A stretch of 64,000 nucleotides of DNA, from contig NZ_MEEX01000007.1 in the NCBI RefSeq assembly GCF_001724605.1, forward strand, positions 1 through 64,000. Direction: 5' to 3'. Of this stretch, positions 51,363 to 61,065 are shown in pieces. The notes beneath the pieces are model-generated. The model was not told where the DNA came from. It saw nothing but the letters and a program-made list of their open reading frames with translations, and ran no database searches. Position 1 is the first letter of the stretch; every line of letters starts with the position of its first letter. The position numbers were made by a program, and so were the translations under genes. The stretch is from Phenylobacterium sp. SCN 70-31. Lineage in GTDB: Bacteria; Pseudomonadota; Alphaproteobacteria; Caulobacterales; Caulobacteraceae.

Positions 51363-54050
51363 GTGGGTGGGCGATCTCAATATGAGAGCTGTCTTACTGA
51401 AGATAGAAGGGGAAATCGGAGGCGAGCATTTGTCTTGGCATTGGGCGTATTTCTATATGTGGTGATCGTGCCTTCTATCGCCTGTGCAAAAGATATTGAG
51501 TGCGATCTCGATACTGTCGGAGGTCGACTGGGCGGGGCGCTCATCGAACTGGCCACGCAATGCAAGACGCCGTTTCTCTATCCAATTGAGCTGGCGGATA
51601 CAGGCGGCGTGCGTCCCTTGCGGGGGCGCTACACCGTGCCTGAAGCGCTTTCGCTCATGCTTCAGGGCACGTCCCTCACTGGCGAACTGACGAGTAGCGG
51701 GGTCATCACGATCACGCGCTCGAAGTCCATTCAGGAGGGCAAGGTGGATTCGGGACGGAAAGCATCGCTGTTGAGCGGCGCCTCGGCGCTTCTGGTGGCT
51801 TGGTTCGGCGCGAGCGGCGCCTACGCAGACGAAGCTGAGCCCACCTCTGTCGACGAGGTCATCGTGACCGCGACCCGCAGCAACGTGTCGTTGTCCAAGG
51901 TGCCTCTCAGCGTGGCGGCCTACACACAGGAACGGATCGACCGGCAGGGCGTGAAGTCGGTTGCGGACATCGCGCGCCTCACGCCGGGACTCGTCTTCAC
52001 GCAGGGCTCCACCGTCTCGACGCACGGCCGCTCGCGGATATCCATTCGCGGCATCAGCTCCACAACGGGAGCCGCGACGACGGGCGTCTATCTCGATGAG
52101 TCGCCCATCCAGGTCCGCAACGCGGGCTTCACGAGCACCAACGTCTACCCCGAGACCTTCGACCTCGAACGGATCGAGGTCCTGCGAGGGCCCCAGGGGA
52201 CGCTGTTCGGCGCGGGCTCACAGGGCGGTACGGTTCGCTTCATCACGCCACAGCCCAGTCTGACGCGCTTTCAGGTCTACGCGCGGAGCGAAGCTTCGGT
52301 CATTCAGGGCGGCGATCCAGGCGCCGAGTTGGGCGTGGCGGTCGGCGGGCCGATCGTGACCGATCAACTTGGTTTCCGCGCGAGCGTGTTCTACCGGCAC
52401 ACGGGCGGCTACATGGATCGTGTCGATCCGTTCACCGGCAATATCGTCGATCGGAACTCGAACCGCGACAGCGCGCTGGTCGTTCGCGTGGGTGTGATCT
52501 GGGCGCCAACTGAAAATCTCAAGATCACATCGTCGGTCTATGCTCAGGATCTCGAGGCGAACAACGGCGCGCCCTTCTGGGTCTCGCTGTCCGAGCCGAG
52601 CGAGCAGAAGTTCAAGAGCGCCAACCTGCTCAGCTCGCCCAGTCGTGACCGGTTGATACTTCCGGCAGTCAATATCGAATACGACCTCGGCGGCGCAACC
52701 CTGATCTCGAACACGTCCTTCTTCCAGCGGGACGTGGACAATTTTCCCGACTACTCGCAGTGGCAGCACAACATCTCGATCGGAAATCCTTACGTGAAGA
52801 GTCCGCAGGACTATTCGCGCGGGATCTACGAGAGCAAGCAGACGTCCTACGCCCAGGAGTTCCGGATCCAGTCCGCTGAAGGCGAAGGCCGGCTGAAGTG
52901 GGTGGCGGGCGTGTTCTGGGGCTGGTCGCGGCAGAGCGACTGGGAGCAGGTCTCGTCGCCGAACTTCGCGAACTACTACCTGGCCGAGACCGGCGTCAGT
53001 TACCTCAGACGCTATGGTATCCCGCTAGCGAAATACGACTCCACCTACACTGATCTGATGACGACCCACGACAAGCAGATCGCGGCGTTCGGACAGCTCG
53101 ACTTCAAGGTCACGCCGCAACTCACGGCGACTCTGGGCGCGCGAGCGTCCAAGGTGAAGTACGACTTCTCCAACATCAACGCCGGGCCGCTCGGCGGTAC
53201 GGGCCTGAGCAGCGGCCGGCAATCCGAGACGCCGATCGCCCCGAAAGTCGGCCTCTCCTACCAGATCAACGAAGGGAACATGGCCTACTTCAGCGCCGCC
53301 AAGGGCTTCCGGCCCGGCGGCGCGCAGAAGCCAGCGCCGACAGCCTGTCTGCCGAGCCTCCAGGAGCTTGGCCTTACCGAGGCGCCATCGACGTTTGATG
53401 CCGATACGGTCTGGAGCTACGAGGTGGGTAGCAAGAACCGACTCTTCGCGAACCGACTGCAGGTGGAAGCCAGCGCGTTTCGGGTCGACTGGACGAACCG
53501 GCAGAGCGTCATCCCCCTGGCGTCCTGCGGCCAGACCTTCACGGCGAACATCGGCAAGGTGCGAAGCGAAGGCTTCGATCTGAGCTTCCAAGTCCAGGCG
53601 ACCTCGAACCTCTCGCTGAGCGGCGCGGTCGGATATGTGAACGCGCGGTATGTGGAGGACATCGTCTCCGGCGGCCGCTTCATCGCCAAGAAAGGGACGC
53701 CGATCGGTGACCGCCGTTGGTCGGCGAGCGTCTCGGGCGAATATACGTTCAGCGTGCTCGACCACGACGCCTATGTGCGTGCGGACTACCAGTATCAGAG
53801 CCACCAGCCCGAGCGCGATCCGACCATCTACGGCTACGATGGTACGCTGCCTGACCTGAAGTCCACCGATATCGCGAACCTCCGGACCGGGGTGAAGGTC
53901 AAGGGCGCTGAGGTCGCTGTGTTCATCCGCAACGTGCTGAACGCCCACGACTATCTGAGCTACGGCCACGATAGCGCTAGGTCGCCCGTGTTCTACGCGA
54001 AGACCTACACGCCCAGGACGTTCGGGATCTCCGCCCTCTACTCCTATTGA
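51363..54050 (+). CDS. STN-domain TonB-dependent receptor (transducer type)
   Basis: The open frame encodes a short secretin/TonB N-terminal domain (STN; CKTPFLYPIELADTGG to LMLQGTSLTGELTSSGVITITR), then TonB box EVIVTATRS, plug (RISIRGISSTTG, ERIEVLRGPQGTLFGAGSQGGTVRFIT) and a barrel ending FGISALYSY. The start is unresolved: no ATG is usable, and GTG 51363 gives an Arg-rich n-region before AFVLALGVFLYVVIVPSIACA. A second signal-like segment follows the STN domain, preceded by AGGAGG (51733-51738) and GTG 51744. The receptor could thus start at 51744 as a protein of 768 residues. STN plus the adjacent sigma/FecR pair supports signal transduction. Confidence 0.85.
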   Translation: MGGRSQYESCLTEDRRGNRRRAFVLALGVFLYVVIVPSIACAKDIECDLDTVGGRLGGALIELATQCKTPFLYPIELADTGGVRPLRGRYTVPEALSLMLQGTSLTGELTSSGVITITRSKSIQEGKVDSGRKASLLSGASALLVAWFGASGAYADEAEPTSVDEVIVTATRSNVSLSKVPLSVAAYTQERIDRQGVKSVADIARLTPGLVFTQGSTVSTHGRSRISIRGISSTTGAATTGVYLDESPIQVRNAGFTSTNVYPETFDLERIEVLRGPQGTLFGAGSQGGTVRFITPQPSLTRFQVYARSEASVIQGGDPGAELGVAVGGPIVTDQLGFRASVFYRHTGGYMDRVDPFTGNIVDRNSNRDSALVVRVGVIWAPTENLKITSSVYAQDLEANNGAPFWVSLSEPSEQKFKSANLLSSPSRDRLILPAVNIEYDLGGATLISNTSFFQRDVDNFPDYSQWQHNISIGNPYVKSPQDYSRGIYESKQTSYAQEFRIQSAEGEGRLKWVAGVFWGWSRQSDWEQVSSPNFANYYLAETGVSYLRRYGIPLAKYDSTYTDLMTTHDKQIAAFGQLDFKVTPQLTATLGARASKVKYDFSNINAGPLGGTGLSSGRQSETPIAPKVGLSYQINEGNMAYFSAAKGFRPGGAQKPAPTACLPSLQELGLTEAPSTFDADTVWSYEVGSKNRLFANRLQVEASAFRVDWTNRQSVIPLASCGQTFTANIGKVRSEGFDLSFQVQATSNLSLSGAVGYVNARYVEDIVSGGRFIAKKGTPIGDRRWSASVSGEYTFSVLDHDAYVRADYQYQSHQPERDPTIYGYDGTLPDLKSTDIANLRTGVKVKGAEVAVFIRNVLNAHDYLSYGHDSARSPVFYAKTYTPRTFGISALYSY

Positions 54051-54181
54051 CCGGCACGGCGTTCGGCTCTCTCCGGCGCCGTCCCACGGCATCCGCCCCG
54101 GCGGCGCGCCTTCAGCGGCCGCCGGGGCGACACTTGTCCGTCGCAGCGGCGGGCTCGTTCCAGACCAGCAAGGACAGAAGC

Positions 54182-55402
54182 ATGCAGGATGTTCCCAATC
54201 CCCGGCGGCGCACGACGCTCAAGGCCATGGCCGCCAGCGCCGCGGCGCTGGCGATGGCTCCCCGCCCGTCGCTTGCCGGAGCCGTGACGGCGGCGGACAT
54301 CGACGCCTCCAGGCTCCTCTTCCTGCGAGGCGAGGAACAGGTCTTCACGTTCCGCAACATGGACAAGGTGTTCGCCACGCGGCCCATCCGCGCCGGGACG
54401 TCGGTCTACGGGATGCCCCGCGCATCGAGCGAACTCGACGTGTCGTATCGGTATCTGGACGATACCTGGAACACCTCCCGTTTCATGGAATCTAACCGCG
54501 TCGCGGGCCTGATCGTGGTCCAAAAGGGGCGCATCCTCTTGGAGCGGTATGGGCTCGGGAACGACGAGACCTCGAAGTGGACGTCGTTCTCGGTCGCCAA
54601 ATCGATCACCTCCACGCTGGTCGGAGCCGCGCTTCACGACGGCCACATCAAGAGTGTGAATGAGGAGATCTCGCGTTACCTGCCGTCTCTGAAGTCGTCG
54701 CCCCTTGCGAAGGTGACGATCCGCGACCTCCTGCGGATGTCGTCGGGCATGAAGTGGAATGAGAACTACCTCGACCCCACGTCCGACATCAACAAACACA
54801 TCGCCACGTTCGCGGCCCGCAACCGGCCCGGCGAGCTGCTGCGTCACATGGCGTCGCTGCCTCAGGTCGATCCGCCTGGCTCGGTCTTCCAGTACAAGAC
54901 CGGTGACTCGCACCTCATCGCCGAGGTTCTCGCCGCCGCCATAGGTGGTCCCCTTTCGCCCTACTTCTCCGACCGTATCTGGGCGCCTTTTGGCATGGAG
55001 AAGGACGGCTATTGGCTCCTCACGGCGACAGACGGCCTCGAATGGGGGGGCGCCAACATCAGCGCAACGCTCCGAGACTACGCGCGCTTCGGCCAGTTCT
55101 TCCTGGGTGGCGGTGTCGCCAAGGGGCGCCAGGTCTTGCCGGACAACTGGCTTTCCGAAGCGACGAATCGGTCGGCGCCGCGTGTCACTGACGGCCGCAA
55201 CCCGTTCTATGGCTACCAGTGGTGGGGCGGACCGGGCGACAAGGCGTTTCACGCCCGTGGCGTGTTCGGCCAGCAGATCTTCATCGACCCCGAGAAGAGT
55301 CTGGTCGTGGCGATCCACAGCGCCTGGAACGCGCCGAGCGACCCGGACAGGAAGGCGGCCGCGATCGCCTATCTTGAAGCGGTTCAGGACATGCTCGCCT
55401 AG
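54182..55402 (+). CDS. Tat-exported serine hydrolase, beta-lactamase (class C) family
   Basis: A 406-residue serine hydrolase. The N-terminus PNPRRRTTLKAMAASAAAL carries a twin-arginine signal. The nucleophile motif is Ser137-Val-Ala-Lys140 (SFSVAKS), followed by YKTGDSHLIAEVL at the Tyr position and GVFGQQIFIDPE near the C-terminal motif. Such proteins hydrolyse amides or esters (esterases, 6-aminohexanoate-type hydrolases); a lactamase role is unlikely to be the main one. ATG 54182 follows AAGGACAGAAGC. It sits between the receptor and the phospholipase. Confidence 0.85.
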   Translation: MQDVPNPRRRTTLKAMAASAAALAMAPRPSLAGAVTAADIDASRLLFLRGEEQVFTFRNMDKVFATRPIRAGTSVYGMPRASSELDVSYRYLDDTWNTSRFMESNRVAGLIVVQKGRILLERYGLGNDETSKWTSFSVAKSITSTLVGAALHDGHIKSVNEEISRYLPSLKSSPLAKVTIRDLLRMSSGMKWNENYLDPTSDINKHIATFAARNRPGELLRHMASLPQVDPPGSVFQYKTGDSHLIAEVLAAAIGGPLSPYFSDRIWAPFGMEKDGYWLLTATDGLEWGGANISATLRDYARFGQFFLGGGVAKGRQVLPDNWLSEATNRSAPRVTDGRNPFYGYQWWGGPGDKAFHARGVFGQQIFIDPEKSLVVAIHSAWNAPSDPDRKAAAIAYLEAVQDMLA

Positions 55403-55453
55403 CTGTGCAAACCTTCCCGGCGCAGGGTCGCCGGGGCTTGAAAGAGACGTCCC

Positions 55454-57574
55454 ATGAACGCACCCGATCGTCGCCACGTGCTCCTCGCGGGACTGGCCGC
55501 CGGCGTCGCTCAGCATCCGTCGATCGCGCGCGCGCTGTCGATCGAGGCGCGCGTGCGAACCGGGACGATCCGCGACGTCGAGCACGTCGTGATCTTCATG
55601 CAGGAGAACCGCGCCTTCGATCACTACTTCGGGACTCTCGCCGGGGTTCGCGGCTTCGGGGACCGCTTCCCGATACCCGCGCCAGACATCGCCGGGCGTT
55701 CCCCAGCCAACATCTGGGTGCAGGCCTCTAGCGCGGAGGGCGACGAACCGCGTCTGGTGTCGCCCTTTGCTTTGAACACGACCCGATCCTTCGAGCACAT
55801 GCGTGTGGAAGGAACACCGCACCTCTGGCCCGACGCCCAAGGCGCCTGGAACGAAGGCCGTATGGACCGCTGGCCGGTGTTCAAGACTGAGAGGTCAATG
55901 GGCTACTACGAGCGCCAGGATATCCCCTTCCAGTTTGCGCTCGCCGAAGCCTTCACCCTTTGCGACGCCTATCACTGCTCGCTCCAGATGGGGACGAACC
56001 CGAACCGGCTGCTCCTCTGGACGGGGACGAATGACCCGCTGGGCCGCGAGGGCGGACCGGTGCTCGCCAACACCAATGACCGCTTCGCAGAAGATGGCGG
56101 CGGCGCGCGGCCCTACACGTGGAAGACCTACGTCGAGCGGCTACACGAGGCCGGCGTTACCTGGCGCATCTACCAGGACATGGCCGACAACTTCACCGAC
56201 AACCCGCTCGTCGGCTTCAAGGTGTTCCGCGACGCGCATGCGGGGATGGCGGGTTCCGACCGACGCCTGCTTGAGGCGGGGCTGAGCACCTACAAGCTGG
56301 ATCGGCTTCGAGAGGATGTGTTGGGGGGGCGGTTGCCGCAGGTCAGCTATATCATCGCCCCTGCTGCGGCCTCCGAGCATCCGCTGCCCTCGAGCCCAGC
56401 TCAGGGCGCCGATTTCACCGCCAAGGTGCTGGAAGCCCTGACCGCCGATCCGGAGGTGTGGAGCAAGACGGTCCTGTTCCTGATGTTCGACGAGAACGAC
56501 GGGTTCTTCGATCACGTCCCGCCGCCTAGCCCGCCGTCGCGCGATACTGCGGGCCGCGAGATCGGAAGCTCGACCGTCGATACCCTTGGTGAACACCATC
56601 TTGTCTCGAGCCCCTCTGACGGAAAGGCCGACCGGCCAGAGTTGATGGGACGCCCGTACGGCCTGGGACCTAGAGTTCCGATGTATGTGATCTCGCCATG
56701 GTCGCGGGGCGGATGGGTGAACTCGCAGGTCTTCGACCACACCTCGGTCATCCGGTTCCTTGAGGCGCGCTTCGGCGTCCATGAGCCCAACATCTCGGCA
56801 TGGCGACGCGCGGTCTGCGGAGACCTGACCTCGACGCTCGATTTTCGAACGCCGAACGTCGCGGCCTTCCCGACGCTGCCCGACACGACCTACCTGGCGG
56901 CCCGAGCGGCGGCGCTGCCGAAGAGGGCCACACCGCCGACGCCGGCCACGCTGGGGGCGCCGGTTCAAGCCCGCGGCGTGCGCCCTTCGAGGTCCCTGCC
57001 TTATGCTCCCGAAGTCAGCATGGTCTCGAACCCGACGCAGGCGACACTGCATATGAAGAACCTCGGCGCTGCGGCCGTCGTTCTTCATGTCTACGACCGC
57101 CTGCACCTGAATCAGATCCCTCGGCGTTACACCATCGGGGGTGGCGCGAGCCTGGAAGATTCGTGGGATTTGTCGGCTGATGCGGGAGCGTATGACCTTT
57201 GGATCCTAGGCCCCAACGGCTTCCACCGGCATTTCGTGGGACGCGGCGCTGACGCGCTTTCCGTCGAGGCGGAGGGTGACCCGTCGATGGCAAGAATTGT
57301 GCTCATGGTCCGAAACCTGGGCGACGGCCCGACGCGCCTTGATGTGACGCCGAGCGCCTACGGACCCGCGCTGCCGCCCTGGCGGCCGACCATTGCGCCG
57401 GGTGAGTCGGTGCGGCGGGCCTGGCGCCTGGAGAGAACTGGGGGGTGGTACGATTTCGCCGTCGTGGTGGCCGGACAAGCCGGTTGGGCGCGCCGTCTTG
57501 CGGGGCGGATCGAGACAGGCCGTGACACCATCAGCGATCCGGCCCTAGGCGGCCCGGCACTTTTGTGGCGATAA
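55454..57574 (+). CDS. Phosphocholine-type phospholipase C (Tat-exported)
   Basis: A 706-residue phospholipase C of the bacterial phosphocholine-specific family. The N-terminus DRRHVLLAGLAAG is a Tat-like signal. Catalytic domain motifs include VEHVVIFMQENRAFDHYFGTL, FALAEAFTLCDAYHCSLQMGTNPNRL, LFLMFDENDGFFDHVPPP and GPRVPMYVISPWSRGGWVNSQVFDHTSVIRFLE. Two C-terminal DUF756-type repeats follow (about residues 530-610 and 620-700). It releases phospho-head groups such as phosphocholine or phosphoethanolamine from lipids, which may feed the importer and EutBC enzymes nearby. Confidence 0.93.
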   Translation: MNAPDRRHVLLAGLAAGVAQHPSIARALSIEARVRTGTIRDVEHVVIFMQENRAFDHYFGTLAGVRGFGDRFPIPAPDIAGRSPANIWVQASSAEGDEPRLVSPFALNTTRSFEHMRVEGTPHLWPDAQGAWNEGRMDRWPVFKTERSMGYYERQDIPFQFALAEAFTLCDAYHCSLQMGTNPNRLLLWTGTNDPLGREGGPVLANTNDRFAEDGGGARPYTWKTYVERLHEAGVTWRIYQDMADNFTDNPLVGFKVFRDAHAGMAGSDRRLLEAGLSTYKLDRLREDVLGGRLPQVSYIIAPAAASEHPLPSSPAQGADFTAKVLEALTADPEVWSKTVLFLMFDENDGFFDHVPPPSPPSRDTAGREIGSSTVDTLGEHHLVSSPSDGKADRPELMGRPYGLGPRVPMYVISPWSRGGWVNSQVFDHTSVIRFLEARFGVHEPNISAWRRAVCGDLTSTLDFRTPNVAAFPTLPDTTYLAARAAALPKRATPPTPATLGAPVQARGVRPSRSLPYAPEVSMVSNPTQATLHMKNLGAAAVVLHVYDRLHLNQIPRRYTIGGGASLEDSWDLSADAGAYDLWILGPNGFHRHFVGRGADALSVEAEGDPSMARIVLMVRNLGDGPTRLDVTPSAYGPALPPWRPTIAPGESVRRAWRLERTGGWYDFAVVVAGQAGWARRLAGRIETGRDTISDPALGGPALLWR

Positions 57575-57993
57575 AGCCGAGGCCCTCCGAGGGGCGGACT
57601 ACGTCCCACTCTCGAGTTCTACCCAGGTCCCTGGCATGTGGGCAAAGTGGATTTCGAAGTGGAATGACTGCTGGCGCGTCGGTCAACCCACGTCACCATC
57701 AGAAGAAATGTTCGGCCCAGGTCTATGAACGAGGCCATATCATAAACATTCATCGATGCGACCCCATACGTGCGAGCCTACGACCGCTTCTGACGTCCCT
57801 CAAAGGCTCACCTCAAAGGCTCCCCTAAAGCTTCTCCTGGGGACCGCGCCCGAGGCGCGCCCCGGTCGACCGCGGCGCGACGCGTCAGGACGATCCCAAG
57901 GTCGCGGTCGTCCGACGCCGCCCCACCTGCGCCCCGGCAAGGACGAAATTCATCTTTTTCGTCAATCCTGCCGGACGCGCGCCGGCTTGGCGG
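57575..57993. other. Intergenic region with a 12-base direct repeat
   Basis: A 419-base gap between convergent genes (plcC-type and mprF). CCTCAAAGGCTC occurs at 57798-57809 and 57811-57822, one base apart, followed by a degenerate third copy (CCCTAAAGCTTC). AT-richer stretches lie near 57735-57755. I find no coding or RNA gene I can support, and no clear terminator. Confidence 0.4.
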
Positions 57994-60510
57994 CTATGCG
58001 GACGAAGCTCGAGCCCGGCGCCGCCCGATCAGCCGGGTCGCATCCAGCAGAGCTGCGGCGACGCTGGCCGGCGGCGCGGCGATGTAGCGTGGCGTCCAGA
58101 CCGGATCGAACTTGGCCTTGAAGGCGCGCAGACCCTCGAAGCCGTAGTAGCGCCCGCCGCGCCGGGCGATCTCGGCTCCGATCTTGTGCCAGAGCGGCGC
58201 CAGCTGGTGATGCGCCAGCCCACTGAGCGGCGCCATGCCCAGGTTGAACCAGGCGTAGCCTTCCGCCCTGGCCCACAGCATCAGCTCGATGAACAGGAAA
58301 TCCATCACCCCGTGCGGGGCGTCGGGCGGATGGCGCATGAGATCTATGGAGGCCTCCACCTTGCCCCCGGTCCAGATGTTCGCGAACGCGATCACCCGAT
58401 CTTCGAACCGGACCAGCGCCAGCGGTTCTTCCGCCAAGGTCGCAGCGTCGAATCGCCCCAGCGAGAAACCCTTCTCCGCGCCCCCATGCGTCGCCAGCCA
58501 GGCGTCCGAGATCGCCCGCAATTCGGCGATGCGATCGGCGCTGTGAGGTGGATACGCCACCTCGAACGTCAGGCCCTCGCGAACCGCGCGGCGATGGGCC
58601 TGGCGCAGCTTCGCCCGGGCCGCCCCCTCGAGGCTGAAATCCGCCAGCGGCGTCCGCGCCTCTTCGCCGAGCTTCACAAGCGACAGGCCGAGGTCCAGGT
58701 AGGCGATCATCCAGCGGGGGCTCGCGTGATAGAAGACCGGCCGCGCCGCGGCGCGGTCCGCCATCTCCTTGAAGCGCCAGAGCAGCTGGCCCGCTGCTTC
58801 CGGATTTCCGACCGGATCGCCCATGGCGATGAAGCTTCGGCCCTCCGCGCCATACTGGATGAAGGCCGCCCCGTCGTCCGAGCGCAGAATCGCCTTGTCT
58901 CCCGTCAGCGCCAGTCGCGCCGTAGTGTCCGGCTCGGCCTCCACCAGCGGGCGGATGGCGGCGAGCACGTCCGGACCCGCGGGCGCCGCATGGGGCGCGG
59001 CCGAGCGCGCCAGGGTCGCGACGCCGATCACCAGCAGCAGGCCACCAAGGAGAGCCGTTCCCCGCAGGAAGCGACCTATGTTGGCGTGATAACCCGTATG
59101 CGCCCAGAACGCCGCCTCATACGGCGTGTTGTCATAGATCCACAGGCCGAGCGCGACAGCGCCCACCACCACGAGGGAGACGGCGGCGAGCCACCAGGGC
59201 AGCAGGCGGTCGAGATCCCACGCGCCACGGCGCACGAACGCTCGTCGTGACGCCAAGGTGAGCACCCCGAACAACAGGGCGAAGATGGCCGGCCCGACAT
59301 CGAGTCCGCGGAACAGGGCTGTCGACGCGCCCAGGAAGGCCGCCGACGCGGCGATCGGCGCCGCGTTCGCATGACGCCGGAACAGCAGCAGGAAGGACCC
59401 CATCAACGCCAGGCCAGACGCGATCGACAGCAGGTGGCAGGTTTCGAGGACCGCGGACGGGACGCTGGCCTGAAGCACGTGAAGCCGCGCCGGATCGATA
59501 CGCCCTACGCCGGTCAGGATCAGGATCGCGCCGAGGACGAAGGCGGCGGAAGCCAGGACAAGCGGGGCCGCGCCGCGCCACCAGATGGCGAAGGTCCGCC
59601 GCAAGGGGGTGACGGCGATGATCACCATCGCCCCGATCAGCAATGGCAGCAGGTAGTAGATCAGCCGATAGCCCAGCAGCGCTGCGATCAGAGGCGCTCG
59701 CGCTAGTTCCGGCATCAGAGCCAGGACGGCCCCCTCGAAAACCCCCGCGCCGCCGGGAACGCTGGAGATGAGCCCCGCAACGGTCGCGACGGCATAGGCG
59801 CCTGCGAACATCGGAAACCCGACATCCGTCAGCAGGATCCAAACGACAAACGCCGTGGCGATGTTGTCGACAAAGCCAAGGGCGACCTGACCCGCCGCCA
59901 TGAGCGGCGGTGGCAGCGTGAGCTCGTGAGCGCCGAGCCGGATCGCGCCACGCAGGAACCCGCAGGCCACGACGTAGGCGAGGGGCGATGCGATCAGCAG
60001 GCCTCCGAGGATCTGCGCGCCGGCGGGGTGAAGATGGGGAAGCCCCGGAAGGATGGGGTGCGCCACAAGGGCGAGTCCGGCGAACAGCGCCATCCCGAAG
60101 GCGAAGGAAAGGCTGCAGAAGACGCTGGTCTGGGCCGCCGCCGCGACCGAGCTGTGGTCCTTGTAGAGGCGCGCACGAACGATCCCGCCGACCACCACGG
60201 CGAATCCAATGACGTGACCCAGGGCGTTGGCGCAGAAGGAGCCGACCAGCACGCGCCCGAACGGGACCCTGGCGCCCGACCAGCGCAGGCCCAGCCATTC
60301 CGTGGCGGCGAGCAGTCCGAAACTGACTGCGGTCGCCCCCAACGCTGCGGCCAGGCGCAGCGGCCCCCAGCCGATGGCCTCAGCCGCCACTTCCCGGGGA
60401 CGCACCGCGGCCAGTTCGCGCCAGAGAATCCAGACTGCAGCGATCAGGAGCGCGGCGGGCAGCAGACGCGCGGCCCACCGCGCATAGGGTTCAAGGGCGC
60501 GTAGGCTCAT
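57994..60510 (-). CDS. mprF: Bifunctional phosphatidylglycerol lysyltransferase/flippase MprF
   Basis: An 838-residue inner-membrane protein. The N-terminal ~500 residues hold about 14 hydrophobic segments of the flippase/UPF0104 type (e.g. SVFCSLSFAFGMALFAGLALVAHP, GLISSVPGGAGVFEGAVLALMPE). The C-terminal DUF2156 domain has GDKAILRSDDGAAFIQYG, FIAMGDPVGNP, VFYHASPRWMIAYLDLGLSLVKLGEEA, LRQAHRRA and the terminal FEGLRAFKAKFDPVWTPRYIA. It adds lysine (or another amino acid) to phosphatidylglycerol and flips it, lowering surface negative charge. The neighbouring two-component system and the probable VirJ/AcvB gene suggest a coordinated envelope function. Confidence 0.95.
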   Translation of the reverse strand: MSLRALEPYARWAARLLPAALLIAAVWILWRELAAVRPREVAAEAIGWGPLRLAAALGATAVSFGLLAATEWLGLRWSGARVPFGRVLVGSFCANALGHVIGFAVVVGGIVRARLYKDHSSVAAAAQTSVFCSLSFAFGMALFAGLALVAHPILPGLPHLHPAGAQILGGLLIASPLAYVVACGFLRGAIRLGAHELTLPPPLMAAGQVALGFVDNIATAFVVWILLTDVGFPMFAGAYAVATVAGLISSVPGGAGVFEGAVLALMPELARAPLIAALLGYRLIYYLLPLLIGAMVIIAVTPLRRTFAIWWRGAAPLVLASAAFVLGAILILTGVGRIDPARLHVLQASVPSAVLETCHLLSIASGLALMGSFLLLFRRHANAAPIAASAAFLGASTALFRGLDVGPAIFALLFGVLTLASRRAFVRRGAWDLDRLLPWWLAAVSLVVVGAVALGLWIYDNTPYEAAFWAHTGYHANIGRFLRGTALLGGLLLVIGVATLARSAAPHAAPAGPDVLAAIRPLVEAEPDTTARLALTGDKAILRSDDGAAFIQYGAEGRSFIAMGDPVGNPEAAGQLLWRFKEMADRAAARPVFYHASPRWMIAYLDLGLSLVKLGEEARTPLADFSLEGAARAKLRQAHRRAVREGLTFEVAYPPHSADRIAELRAISDAWLATHGGAEKGFSLGRFDAATLAEEPLALVRFEDRVIAFANIWTGGKVEASIDLMRHPPDAPHGVMDFLFIELMLWARAEGYAWFNLGMAPLSGLAHHQLAPLWHKIGAEIARRGGRYYGFEGLRAFKAKFDPVWTPRYIAAPPASVAAALLDATRLIGRRRARASSA

Positions 60511-60669
60511 CGCGGACGGCGCTCCGTCTCATGGGCGCAGCGGGACGGCTACGCCACGGGATCGCAAGCTCGGCGCGCCCGAGGTCGCTGTCAAACGAGG
60601 CAAGCCGGGGGTGGCCCGCCAGGCCCGCCCAGAGAGGACCTGAGACGGGACGGTACGCCCTCAAGGCGC

Positions 60670-61065
60670 CTAGGGCCGCGTCTTCTGCGCGGCGACTTCA
60701 GCCGGCGACAACTTGCGGATCTGCGTCACGGGGTAGCGTTGCGGTCCGAGGCTGCTGGGCACGATCACCGTGGCGTCGAGGCCCGAACAGATCCACGAGC
60801 CGCCGGTCGATTGCAGCGCGATGCGCTGCGACCAGTCGATGTCGGGCGAGCGGGCGAACAGGGTCAGGCGATAGACGTCCCGCGGGCCGACGGTGACGTC
60901 CACGTTCTGGTCATCCACGCGCGAGAAGCCGCTGACGCTTTGGGTCGGGAAGCACTGGTCGGCGGGATGCGCCTTGGCGGCGGAGACCGCCGGTTGGGCC
61001 GCAAGGGCCGAGGAACCCAGACCGAGCGCGGCCAAACAGACCGCCGAGACGATGAGGCGACGCAT
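60670..61065 (-). CDS. Secreted DUF6491-type protein
   Basis: A 131-residue exported protein with a clear signal peptide (MRRLIVSAVCLAALGLGSSALA). The mature part has CFPTQSVSGFSRVDDQNVDVTVGPRDVYRLTLFARSPDIDWSQRIALQS, then GGSWICSGLDATVIVPSSLGPQRYPVTQIRKLSPAEVA, the pattern of the DUF6491 family known from alphaproteobacteria. Two cysteines could form a disulfide. Function is unknown. ATG 61065 follows AAGGAGATCACC; the longer frame to 61482 has no homology. Confidence 0.82.
   Translation of the reverse strand: MRRLIVSAVCLAALGLGSSALAAQPAVSAAKAHPADQCFPTQSVSGFSRVDDQNVDVTVGPRDVYRLTLFARSPDIDWSQRIALQSTGGSWICSGLDATVIVPSSLGPQRYPVTQIRKLSPAEVAAQKTRP

Noticed and set aside
54044-55840. A long minus-strand open frame of 598 codons
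   Set aside because: It lies fully opposite the serine hydrolase and the phospholipase genes, shows no family motif, and is Arg/Gly-rich as expected for a GC-rich antisense frame.
58186-59250. A 354-codon plus-strand frame
   Set aside because: It is antisense to mprF, Arg/Gln-rich, and lacks motifs or a supported start.
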